From Candidatus Methanoperedens sp. (lineage in GTDB: Archaea > Halobacteriota > Methanosarcinia > Methanosarcinales > Methanoperedenaceae), in contig JAHFCV010000033.1 of NCBI GenBank assembly GCA_023249275.1, positions 1 through 15,860 of the forward strand: a DNA stretch of 15,860 nucleotides, written 5' to 3'. Both the position numbers and the translations under genes were made by a program. Numbering within the stretch: the first letter of the stretch is position 1; every line of letters begins with the position of its first letter. Positions 7,440-13,655 of the stretch are shown one piece after another. Under the pieces are notes generated by a model, which saw only the letters and a list, made by a program, of their open reading frames with translations, did not search any database and was not told where the DNA came from.

Positions 7440-7583
7440 ATGGTTGGACTCGAAAGCTCAATGGATAATGCAGCGGCTGCGAAAAAAGTCAAAGCAAAAG
7501 AAGATCCCGCTGAGAAAAAGAGATTGGATGCGTTTAATGCACAACTGAGAGCCCGCAAGGCGCCTGTGCCGAAGGGAAAATAA
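7440..7583 (+). CDS. Small basic protein, 47 residues, with perfect Shine-Dalgarno
   Basis: The ORF starts at the ATG at 7440 and reads MVGLESSMDNAAAAKK..., ending in ARKAPVPKGK. It is highly charged, Ala/Lys-rich, helical in the middle, with no Cys and no membrane segment. The evidence that it is real is the GGAGGTGA at 7428-7435, fully complementary to the 16S 3' end and 4 nt before the ATG, together with a TATA-like element upstream. It is divergent from the HgdB-like gene and stands alone. I do not recognise the family. Small, basic composition suggests nucleic acid or ribosome association, but that is only inference. Confidence 0.68.
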   Translation: MVGLESSMDNAAAAKKVKAKEDPAEKKRLDAFNAQLRARKAPVPKGK

Positions 7584-7619
7584 TTACATGAACAATTTTA
7601 ATTCTTTTAACCGATAGGC

Positions 7620-7718
7620 ATGAGGATGCACGGATATTCGTTTGATAAGGTTCCAGTGTTCATGTTTTTGTTTGTATGGTGCTTCCTTGTGTCTATATGG
7701 AATTTTTTATTGCAATAA
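7620..7718 (+). CDS. Possible single-helix membrane microprotein, 32 residues
   Basis: A short ORF from ATG 7620 encodes a positively charged start (MRMHGYSFDK) followed by one hydrophobic stretch of about 20 residues (VPVFMFLFVWCFLVSIWNFL), enough for one membrane helix. No convincing ribosome-binding site precedes it (ATAGGC), and an alternative ATG is at 7626. T-rich DNA readily yields hydrophobic chance ORFs, so this is tentative. Confidence 0.28.
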   Translation: MRMHGYSFDKVPVFMFLFVWCFLVSIWNFLLQ

Positions 7719-7825
7719 AATAACAAAAAACTTCTGATGCTTGGGACTGCAAAACAGAGGGTAAACCGGCTTTAAGTTTAAATCATATTAAATGGCTATT
7801 TAGCATTATTGGATTTTTCGATATC

Positions 7826-8146
7826 ATGGAACAGAACAGTTATTCAGACCCGGCGCACAATATGGGCTGTAGATACCGTTTTACATGCGGGGCGGTAAAA
7901 TGCCCTGACGTAGAGGTCATATCAAAACCCCCATGTTACGTAGATAAATTCAATCGTTATCAGCCTGAAACCCAGACCCCCTGGCACAAGAAAAACTGGG
8001 AAGAAGTCAACAGGATTACCTGGAGAGAGGTTTTCAGTCTTCAAGAATCATGGATTTATGCACTGCTTTTAATTATAATAGTTGTTTTTATATTTTTGGT
8101 AATGCTTCTTATATATGTCCTGCTAAAAGCTAACCGATATTTTTAA
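7826..8146 (+). CDS. Tail-anchored small protein with N-terminal cysteines
   Basis: 106-residue protein of unknown family. The N-terminal third carries four cysteines (15, 21, 26, 37) in the order GCRYRFTCGAVKCP...PPCY, which could bind a metal or an iron-sulfur cluster. A Trp-rich polar linker follows, and one strong hydrophobic helix (about 76-100) lies close to the C-terminus with only KANRYF after it, so the protein should be C-tail anchored with its Cys domain in the cytosol. No Shine-Dalgarno is seen; a TTTAAAT at 7777-7783 suggests a start of transcription about 20 nt before the ATG. Its 3' end overlaps the convergent mptA by 17 bp. Confidence 0.62.
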   Translation: MEQNSYSDPAHNMGCRYRFTCGAVKCPDVEVISKPPCYVDKFNRYQPETQTPWHKKNWEEVNRITWREVFSLQESWIYALLLIIIVVFIFLVMLLIYVLLKANRYF

Positions 8147-9080
8147 TCTCGTGCCTTAATTCCCCGAGCGTGGATTTGCGTTCTGCGAATGCGTTATGGC
8201 GGTGGATGCTCTCCTCGTTTATCTGTTTGATTGTGATGATGGAATCGTCGGGCAGTTCCGGGAACTCATGGACTATTTTCTGCGCCATGGCGCGTACGCA
8301 ATCTTCCACGAATTTGGGGTTCTTATGCGCGCGTTCTACAATTACGGCTTCATCCGACCTTTTCAGCAGTTCAAACATCTGCGAACTCATGGAATTCTCT
8401 ATGATATTGATAATCTTTTCCAGGGATACAAAATTGCTATCATGGACTTCAATCGAAATAATGCCGCGCCCCCTCTGGTTATGCGTGGGCATGGGTACAT
8501 GGTTTAAGAATTTCTTAATCACGCTGTTTTCAACACCCAGGGATTTCAATTCATTTTCTGCCTTTTCCCTCATGATTTCCTGGGCGCATGGACATGCAGT
8601 AATCCCGAGCACTTCAGCGCCTACAAGTTTCCTTACTGTCCGGTTTTTGTCCCTGATAGCCTTTGCTTCGGCGAAAATATTGACAACTTCCTGGCATTTT
8701 ATTTTTGTCTGGGGGGTTTCCCTCTTTAGTACATATTCGCTTCTCATCCTGACTTCGGCGTGTAAAGCATATTCATGCCTGCCAATGAGCCGCTTTGCGA
8801 CTTCGCCGCACAGGTCTTCTATCTCATAAACGGGAGATGCAATCATTTCCTCAAGCACTTCGTCGATAGCCTCAAAATTCCTTGAGAGATTGGCGCCTTT
8901 TCGGTCTGAGGGCAGGTCCACAAAAATATCGAATGTGGAGAGGAGCACAATGGGGCGCTTGTTTTTTCTTGCCACTTCAACGAGTTTCTTAACGTCCGTT
9001 ACTCCTACGCGCGTCAGTGTGATGGGGATATCTGGCAGGTTTGCCTGGATATCGGGGAGGTGGACGACGGGAAGTTCCAT
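8130..9080 (-). CDS. mptA: GTP cyclohydrolase MptA (type IV, archaeal)
   Basis: Fe(II)-dependent GTP cyclohydrolase that converts GTP to 7,8-dihydroneopterin 2',3'-cyclic phosphate, the first step toward the tetrahydromethanopterin C1 carrier. At 316 residues it is full length. Family motifs are all visible: LPDIQ (8-12), KGANLSR (61-67), ITACPCAQ (160-167), PMPTHNQRGRG (196-206, metal and substrate region) and SIHRHNAFAE (291-300). The start is an ATG with GGAG 10 nt upstream. It is divergent from a four-helix membrane protein gene and its 3' end overlaps a convergent gene by 17 bp. Its presence marks an archaeal genome with methanopterin biosynthesis. Confidence 0.96.
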   Translation of the reverse strand: MELPVVHLPDIQANLPDIPITLTRVGVTDVKKLVEVARKNKRPIVLLSTFDIFVDLPSDRKGANLSRNFEAIDEVLEEMIASPVYEIEDLCGEVAKRLIGRHEYALHAEVRMRSEYVLKRETPQTKIKCQEVVNIFAEAKAIRDKNRTVRKLVGAEVLGITACPCAQEIMREKAENELKSLGVENSVIKKFLNHVPMPTHNQRGRGIISIEVHDSNFVSLEKIINIIENSMSSQMFELLKRSDEAVIVERAHKNPKFVEDCVRAMAQKIVHEFPELPDDSIITIKQINEESIHRHNAFAERKSTLGELRHEIKNIG

Positions 9081-9145
9081 TAGTTATTGTCTCCAGAAAT
9101 TTTATGGCTGTATTTATTACAGGATTAAAAGCATATTAATACTCG

Positions 9146-9634
9146 TTGTTATTAAATTATTGCTATTTGATTCGCGGTCGTGAAGATGCTATCAAATTGT
9201 TTAAATACTTTCAATCATATTTTCTTTCCAAGAGGGATACTATCGAAATAAAATCCAATGACTTTGTCAGGGTGCTTGCAATAGTAGCGGGAATGGCTTT
9301 TATTATGATTTCCACAGCTTATGGAATATCGTATATTGTGGAGATTGATTCATATCCCATCCAGCCGTATTTTATCCTGTTTATATTCGCCATCGGCTTC
9401 GTTATAGCTTCCGTGTTCTTTGAAAAAAGGGGCGCAATATTCCCGTGGTCGCTTGTGGGCGGCGCAATAGCATCGGCATGTATTGCATTTATAATTACAG
9501 CATCCATAGGCGGGATACGATATGTATGGGGAAAAGGGCTTGGCGGTCTGAGTACTGACACGGTTTTTTATGCCCTTTCGATATCTATAATCCTGAGCAT
9601 GGTTTTGTTTAATCTTGCGCGGAACAAGCTTTAA
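9146..9634 (+). CDS. Four-helix membrane protein of unknown function
   Basis: Integral membrane protein of up to 162 residues. Hydrophobic segments are VRVLAIVAGMAFIMISTAYGISYIV, PYFILFIFAIGFVIASVFF, the SLVGGAIASACIAFIITASIGG region and TVFYALSISIILSMVLFNLA, giving four predicted helices after a basic N-terminal segment of about 45 residues. No enzymatic motif is visible. The start is uncertain: the frame has TTG codons at 9146, 9167 and 9197 and no ATG before the first helix, and none has a good ribosome-binding site. It is divergent from mptA with about 65 bp of A/T-rich DNA between, so the promoter region may be shared. Confidence 0.6.
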   Translation: MLLNYCYLIRGREDAIKLFKYFQSYFLSKRDTIEIKSNDFVRVLAIVAGMAFIMISTAYGISYIVEIDSYPIQPYFILFIFAIGFVIASVFFEKRGAIFPWSLVGGAIASACIAFIITASIGGIRYVWGKGLGGLSTDTVFYALSISIILSMVLFNLARNKL

Positions 9635-9829
9635 GGTTTTAAATGCAGGCAGACAAAAAACGCTAACAAGTCATGTATCCTTCAAGTCAGGGGTATAGGT
9701 GACTGTAGACGATAGGCGTCTTTCATGCTTTCAAAAGGCGATGGGAAGCCAGAACAACCTTTTAGAATCTGAAAATCAGGCGCGAAAAGTAATTAGGATT
9801 CAAAATAGTGATTTGGAGAAGGTGATTTG

Positions 9830-10426
9830 ATGCAGCAGACATTGGCAAGATGTGCACAAGCGTTTGAGGATGATAAATATACAAAGTTGTTCTACGAAGC
9901 CGTTCGACGAACCTTTGAAAATTACCCAGAAAATGTTGATAAGCTCGCTGTACTGTTAAAGTTCACTGTATTAAATGATTTGTACAGAACTAATATCATG
10001 GACAAAGTCAAGATTGTCGATCACCTTTATAGATTGGCGACAGAAGAAAATCTGGATGTACTTCTTAAATCAGGGAATCTCGATGCAGTTAATAAAATAC
10101 GTTGTGGCCATGAAATCTGTGCTAGGAAAACGAGAAAAGAACGTAATTTTTATTCATTTGCCACGAAATACTGTCACTTCTCAAATCCGAAGTGCTATCC
10201 TATATATGATCAATACGTTGAAAAAGCAATAATGAAGCTGCGAAAAGACATTTATATTCAGTTTCCTGATCAAGATGATCTTAAAAACCCACAAGCATTT
10301 CGAGACATTATTTACCAGATCATTCAGACGTTTGAACTGGAAGATTATCAAAAAGCAGATAGAGCTTTATGGAGATACGGACAGCACTTAGCTGGAGAAT
10401 GGATTATACCGGAATTGCCAAGATGA
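9830..10426 (+). CDS. Uncharacterised 198-residue protein with a KYCHF...PIYD motif
   Basis: Soluble, mostly helical protein. The most conserved-looking block is NFYSFATKYCHFSNPKCYPIYD followed by QYV (about residues 126-150), a pattern I associate with helix-hairpin-helix DNA glycosylase-like proteins found beside defence and restriction genes. That link is weak and no catalytic residue can be named with certainty. The start is the ATG at 9830, supported by GGAG (9815-9818) and GGTGAT (9821-9826) upstream; a TTG three bases earlier is less likely. It stands alone on the plus strand, about 100 bp before the hicAB operon. Confidence 0.65.
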   Translation: MQQTLARCAQAFEDDKYTKLFYEAVRRTFENYPENVDKLAVLLKFTVLNDLYRTNIMDKVKIVDHLYRLATEENLDVLLKSGNLDAVNKIRCGHEICARKTRKERNFYSFATKYCHFSNPKCYPIYDQYVEKAIMKLRKDIYIQFPDQDDLKNPQAFRDIIYQIIQTFELEDYQKADRALWRYGQHLAGEWIIPELPR

Positions 10427-10459
10427 GATGCTCGCCTTCATTTAATCTACCAATCCCAT

Positions 10460-10488
10460 CACTTTAAAATACCATAAGATATAAAGTG
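10460..10488. promoter_or_regulatory. 7-bp inverted repeat upstream of hicAB (possible operator)
   Basis: CACTTTA (10460-10466) and TAAAGTG (10482-10488) are exact inverted repeats 15 nt apart. The right arm lies in a TATA-like GATATAAAG centred about 45 nt before hicA. A second TATA-like TTTAAATAT (10501-10509) is 23 nt before the ATG. The position suits repressor binding over the promoter, but the HicB here has no visible DNA-binding domain. Confidence 0.35.
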
Positions 10489-10527
10489 CATCGAGTTACG
10501 TTTAAATATCGATAAAGACAGATTATA

Positions 10528-10722
10528 ATGAAAATACGCGAAATCATAAAATTGCTAAAAGTCAATGGTTGGTATCTGGTTGCAACAAAAGGCAGCCATC
10601 AACAATACAAGCATCCAACCAAACCAGGCCGAGTGACGATAGCAGGTCATCCAGGTGATGATTTGGCGTCAGGAACATTAAACAGTATATTAAAGCAAGC
10701 TCAATTGAAAAAGGTGAAATGA
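10528..10722 (+). CDS. hicA: HicA family mRNA interferase toxin
   Basis: 64-residue toxin of the HicA family, a double-stranded-RNA-binding-like fold that cleaves mRNA. The conserved order is present: KLLKVNGWYLVATKGSHQQYKHP with the catalytic His24 in GSH, then GRVTIAGHPGDDLASGTLNSILKQA at the C-terminus. Length is typical. The transcript may be nearly leaderless, since the TATA-like TTTAAATAT is centred 23 nt before the ATG and no Shine-Dalgarno is visible. The stop overlaps the HicB start by 4 nt (ATGA). Confidence 0.93.
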   Translation: MKIREIIKLLKVNGWYLVATKGSHQQYKHPTKPGRVTIAGHPGDDLASGTLNSILKQAQLKKVK

Positions 10723-10964
10723 AAATGTATCGTTTCCTTATAGTGATCGAAAAAGCAAACAATAACTACTCGGCATATTCGCCGGATTTACCGGGATGCG
10801 TGGCTACAGGCACTACCCGTGAAGAAGCTGAAAAGAATATGTATGAAGCTATTGAAATGCATATACAGGGGTTACTGGAGGATAATTTATCCATTCCAGA
10901 ATCAAAGTCATTTGCAGAGTATGTAGCTGTTGCTGAAAAATCAAGCATAGAGCTAACGGCTTAA
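10719..10964 (+). CDS. hicB: HicB family antitoxin, short form
   Basis: 81-residue antitoxin with the partial RNase H-like HicB fold: YRFLIVIEKANNNYSAYSPDLPGCVATG (about 4-31) followed by TTREEAEKNMYEAIEMHIQGLLEDN. It has no C-terminal helix-turn-helix or ribbon-helix-helix domain, so any autorepression would need another protein or a HicAB complex. The ATG at 10719 overlaps the hicA stop; an internal ATG at 10725 is an alternative, with AGGTGAAATG just upstream. It neutralises HicA by direct binding. Together these form a complete two-gene toxin-antitoxin operon. Confidence 0.92.
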   Translation: MKMYRFLIVIEKANNNYSAYSPDLPGCVATGTTREEAEKNMYEAIEMHIQGLLEDNLSIPESKSFAEYVAVAEKSSIELTA

Positions 10965-10987
10965 TAACTGATTACAAAGCCGTTACG

Positions 10988-11176
10988 TCATATTGTCTCT
11001 TTTAAATACATGAGCCTGAATATAAATATGGAAAGCAGTAAAAGCGACTGAAATGCAAAACCCTTGAGCATGGGCACTGATGCCTCGTTTTTCAAACCGA
11101 GGTTCGTGACGATAAGTGTTTCATGCTCGTTCTGGCAATAGAGCTCCAGAACAACTTTTTCAAAATACACCATCAT
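10988..11176 (-). CDS. Possible small protein, 62 residues, opposite to hicAB
   Basis: Minus-strand ORF between hicB and mutL. Codon choice is gene-like (CTC, ATC, GTC, AAC, CAG preferred) and the translation has a polar N-terminal half, EHETLIVTNLGLKNE, and a hydrophobic stretch SLLLLSIFIFRLMYL near the end. No ribosome-binding site precedes the tandem ATG ATG GTG start codons and I do not recognise a family. The same bases contain a 7-bp stem GTTCTGG/CCAGAAC (11129-11135 and 11146-11152), followed on the plus strand by CTTTTT, so structure rather than coding may explain the region. Confidence 0.3.
   Translation of the reverse strand: MMVYFEKVVLELYCQNEHETLIVTNLGLKNEASVPMLKGFAFQSLLLLSIFIFRLMYLKETI
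11129..11161 (+). terminator. Hairpin plus T-run upstream of mutL
   Basis: GTTCTGG and CCAGAAC form a 7-bp stem around a 10-nt loop, followed by AACTTTTTC. It looks like a factor-independent stop on the plus strand and could end hicAB transcription about 190 nt past hicB. It overlaps a tentative minus-strand ORF. Confidence 0.35.
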
Positions 11177-11217
11177 ACACGAAAGAGTGAATAATCAGGA
11201 CAGCATGTATCTCCAAT

Positions 11218-12945
11218 ATGGGAAAAATCCGAGTACTCGATGACGCAACGATAAACAAGATAGCAGCCGGCGAGGTGATAGAGCGCCCCTCCTCCGTGGT
11301 CAAGGAACTTATCGAGAACTCCATCGATGCCGGAGCATCTGACATCAGGATAGAGGTAACAAAAGCAGGAAAGAAGCAAATACGCGTTATCGACAACGGG
11401 TGCGGGATGAGTAAAGAAGATGCCGCGGTATCGTTTTTGAAACATGCCACAAGCAAAATCAAAAACATCGACGATATTGAAAACGTAAGGACAATGGGAT
11501 TCAGGGGCGAGGCGTTGTCATCCATTTCAGCAGTAGCCAGGGTCGAAATTATCACCAAAACAAAGGAGGAATTGTCAGGAACAAAGGCGGTGGTTCACGG
11601 CGGCAAATTGATGGGTGTTACCGAAGCGGGCGCAGCCGATGGAACTATCGTAGCTGTCGAAGAGCTGTTTTATAATACGCCGGCAAGGAAAAAATATCTG
11701 AAATCCGACAGCACAGAGCTTGCGCATATCATAGATGTAGTGACAGGGAATGCGCTCGGACACAACAACGTTTCTTTTACCCTGCTCCACAACGGAAATG
11801 AGATTCTTCGCTCCCCTTCATCTCAACTTTTGGATACGATGCTCCACATCTACGGGCAGGAAGTGGCAAGGGCGATGCTGCCTGTTTATTTTGAATCAGG
11901 CATTGCAAAGATTACAGGTTTCGTATCAAAACCAACGCTTACGCGGGGCAGCCTGGACTTGCAGTCTTTTTACATCAATGACAGGAACATCAATTCCAGG
12001 GCTATCAGCTTCGCGCTGAGGGACGGGTACGGCACGCTCCTGCCGAAAGGGCGTTTTCCTGTTGCGGTTTTAAAGATATACGTTGACACAGGGGAAGTGG
12101 ATGTCAATGTGCACCCTACAAAAAACCAGGTGCGCCTGAGCCATGAGAGGGAGATTTGCGACACAGTGGCGCAGGCTGTGAAAATCGCCCTGTCGCAAAA
12201 AACCCTTATTCCCGATGTGAATTTGCATAAGCAGTCGTTGCTTTACGAAAATGCGCCTGATAGCCCAATGGTAAGAGAAACCGGTACCGGATTCAAAGTT
12301 TCTATGAAAGACACTGAAAGAAGGCTTATGCGCACTGAAAGAGCGGGGAAGGATGACAGAAAAAGTAAGCTTCCGATGCCTGAAGTTAAGGTTCTGGGGC
12401 AGGTTGACAGCCTGTACATCATTGCTGAAACCAAAGACGGGCTTATGATAATAGACCAGCATGCAGCGCATGAGCGTGTTTTTTATGAACAGGTGCGCGA
12501 TTCAGGGCGCAGCGATTCCCAGGAACTTATCGTTCCGGTTAACCTTGAGCTTGAGCCAAAGGAGAAGGTTCTGATGAAAGAATGCATCCCCCATCTTGAG
12601 GATTTTGGCTTCAGGATATCAGAGTTCGGACCTGATGCGTTTGCGGTCACGGCAGTCCCGAATGTGCTGGGCAGGCTTGAAGACCCTGAGTTGATACACG
12701 ATATAATAACGGATATTCTTTCCGAGGGGAAAGTAAAGGACGAAACCGGTATATTTGAGCGGGTGACCAAAAGCATTGCGTGCAGGGGTGCGCTAAAAGC
12801 CGGGGCTGACTGCTCTTCTTCGCAATTGGAGAGCCTTGTTGAGCAGCTTTTCAGGACAGAGAATCCATATACGTGTCCGCACGGAAGACCTACCATGGTG
12901 TCTTTTAACAGGCAGGAACTGGATAAGCTGTTCAGGAGAAGCTGA
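11218..12945 (+). CDS. mutL: DNA mismatch repair protein MutL (endonuclease-type)
   Basis: MutL, 575 residues. The GHKL ATPase half is complete: ENSIDAGA (33-40) with the catalytic Glu, DNGCGM (59-64), GFRGEAL (95-101) and the VNVHPTKNQVR segment near 295-310. After a variable linker (about 345-395) the dimerisation domain has the latent endonuclease site DQHAAHERVFYE (about 413-424), matching DQHA(X)2E(X)4E, plus ACRGALKAG near 520, CPHGRP near 553 and a terminal FNRQ. It should therefore nick DNA, unlike E. coli MutL. No mutS lies within the window. The ATG at 11218 has no clear Shine-Dalgarno. MutL is patchy in archaea and bacterial-type where found, notably in Methanosarcinales, so ancient transfer is likely. 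Confidence 0.97.
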   Translation: MGKIRVLDDATINKIAAGEVIERPSSVVKELIENSIDAGASDIRIEVTKAGKKQIRVIDNGCGMSKEDAAVSFLKHATSKIKNIDDIENVRTMGFRGEALSSISAVARVEIITKTKEELSGTKAVVHGGKLMGVTEAGAADGTIVAVEELFYNTPARKKYLKSDSTELAHIIDVVTGNALGHNNVSFTLLHNGNEILRSPSSQLLDTMLHIYGQEVARAMLPVYFESGIAKITGFVSKPTLTRGSLDLQSFYINDRNINSRAISFALRDGYGTLLPKGRFPVAVLKIYVDTGEVDVNVHPTKNQVRLSHEREICDTVAQAVKIALSQKTLIPDVNLHKQSLLYENAPDSPMVRETGTGFKVSMKDTERRLMRTERAGKDDRKSKLPMPEVKVLGQVDSLYIIAETKDGLMIIDQHAAHERVFYEQVRDSGRSDSQELIVPVNLELEPKEKVLMKECIPHLEDFGFRISEFGPDAFAVTAVPNVLGRLEDPELIHDIITDILSEGKVKDETGIFERVTKSIACRGALKAGADCSSSQLESLVEQLFRTENPYTCPHGRPTMVSFNRQELDKLFRRS

Positions 12946-13175
12946 TTGCCGCTTTTGTCGCGGAAGATGAAAGCGCAGCAAGCGGCATGGGAATGATTTT
13001 CGGTTGAAAAGGAGGTTAAAGTAGGAGCAGATAAGGAAGATGTTAGCTGATCAAACCGCTTGCTGAGAAATATGTTTTTGACATGCAGAAAGTGCCGTTC
13101 AAACTCAGGCGCGCGCTGATTACGCAGGGGTATGCGGCGGCGCATGAGGCGGGCGCTGGCGGCGCAGCGCATTGA
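12946..13175 (+). pseudogene. Frame-broken coding remnant after mutL
   Basis: Three short plus-strand segments in successive frames look protein-like but are split by stops. The first overlaps the mutL end and reads EKLIAAFVAEDESAASGMG... to a TGA at 13005. The second reads VEKEVKVGADKEDVS to a TGA at 13048. The third, 13047-13175, reads LIKPLAEKYVFDMQKVPF... and ends in AAAHEAGAGGAAH. Single-base changes near 13003 and 13048 would join them. The third has good codon bias and could start alone at the ATG at 13083 (30 residues). I do not recognise the parent family. A decayed gene or sequencing error are both possible. Confidence 0.35.
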
Positions 13176-13253
13176 ATTTAAAATCTTAAATATGCGAGAA
13201 ATCACAGGCTCCATTACATAAGGCTTTTAATAACATAGTGTAATTTTAATGGC

Positions 13254-13655
13254 ATGAATGGAAGCAATATAAGTAGAGAGATAGGCAAGCTCGCAAATAT
13301 TTTTGGTAGGAGTATGGGAAGTGTAAGCATCAATAAATTATTTTCATCCTATTTTGAAGCAGATTTTTCAGGAAGTGGAAAACCAGAACAAATAACATAT
13401 TTATTAAATAAATATAAAGATAATACTAAAGAGCTCCAATACATTGTTCAGGAAATAATAAATAATCATTCTTCAGTTACTGCTAAAAATATCGAACCTA
13501 TAAATAATAGTTTATCTTTATCCCAATACCCCGCAGCTCTGCTGCGGTTGGGTACCAAACACTGGGAGAAATGCAACCTCAGACGCCTTATCAGGGCGAT
13601 GCCCCGCAGCTCTGCTGCGGTTGGGAGGTTCACTATCTTTAAATTTAAAGGTTGA
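13254..13655 (+). CDS. N-terminal half of an interrupted HEPN (Swt1-like) protein
   Basis: The ORF begins at the ATG at 13254 with a TATA-like CTTTTAATAA centred about 26 nt upstream, so probably leaderless. Residues 1-89 are genuine (MNGSNISREIGKLANIFG... to NNSLSL), a Lys/Asn-rich helical segment. From residue 90 the frame reads into the inserted 113-bp element, giving a 44-residue artificial tail (SQYPAALLRLGTKHWEK...) before a stop at 13653. The real continuation is the ORF ending at 14202. The DNA is clearly more A/T-rich than mutL, a sign of transfer. The truncated product lacks the HEPN motif. Confidence 0.7.
   Translation: MNGSNISREIGKLANIFGRSMGSVSINKLFSSYFEADFSGSGKPEQITYLLNKYKDNTKELQYIVQEIINNHSSVTAKNIEPINNSLSLSQYPAALLRLGTKHWEKCNLRRLIRAMPRSSAAVGRFTIFKFKG
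13513..13520 (+). repeat. Left 8-bp target-site duplication TATCTTTA
   Basis: TATCTTTA occurs directly before the inserted element and again, identical, at 13634-13641 directly after it. Keeping one copy and dropping the element restores the reading frame, which is the signature of a duplicated insertion site. Confidence 0.8.
13529..13552 (+). repeat. First 24-bp hairpin repeat unit
   Basis: Identical to 13602-13625. It contains CCGCAG-CTCTG-CTGCGG, a 6-bp stem with a five-base loop, and ends GGTTGGG. For this first copy the flanking CCCAA (13522-13526) can also pair with the terminal TTGGG, extending the stem over a four-base bulge. Confidence 0.9.
13602..13625 (+). repeat. Second 24-bp hairpin repeat unit
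   Basis: Exact copy of 13529-13552 in the same orientation, offset by 73 nt. The preceding three bases also match apart from one (ATG versus ATA), so the duplicated stretch is at least 27 bp with one mismatch. Confidence 0.9.

Larger units (their letters stand above)
13521..13633. mobile_element. 113-bp MITE-like hairpin element inserted in a HEPN gene
   Basis: Non-autonomous element with no transposase. It is bounded by an 8-bp direct duplication. The ends are inverted: TCCCAA (13521-13526) pairs with TTGGGA (13621-13626), and CCGCAG (13531-13536) with CTGCGG (13615-13620), leaving a 7-nt tail GGTTCAC on the right. Inside are two identical 24-bp GC-rich hairpin units 73 nt apart and a small CGCC/GGCG stem (13584-13587 with 13595-13598) between them. 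Its GC content contrasts with the A/T-rich host gene. Excising 121 bp (element plus one duplicate) gives one continuous frame. The parent transposon is not identifiable here. Confidence 0.78.

Noticed and set aside
7195..7548. 117-residue plus-strand ORF across the divergent promoter region
   Set aside because: It starts inside the HgdB-like gene on the opposite strand and overlaps, in another frame, the small protein that has the strong ribosome-binding site.
8170..8829. 219-residue plus-strand ORF opposite mptA
   Set aside because: Antisense shadow of the clearly identified mptA gene.
9656..9800. Possible C/D-box RNA or structured RNA between the membrane protein and 9830
   Set aside because: RTGATGA and CTGA boxes do not occur with correct spacing; the only stem (AGACG/CGTCT at 9707-9721) is short.
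12483..13214. 243-residue minus-strand ORF opposite mutL
   Set aside because: It is a shadow of the mutL coding frame with atypical composition (Ser/Arg/Leu-rich) and has no family resemblance.
13529..13625. Two direct repeats with a spacer, as in a minimal CRISPR array
   Set aside because: Only two units, a 49-nt interval between them, and the pair lies inside an element with target-site duplications; no cas genes are present.
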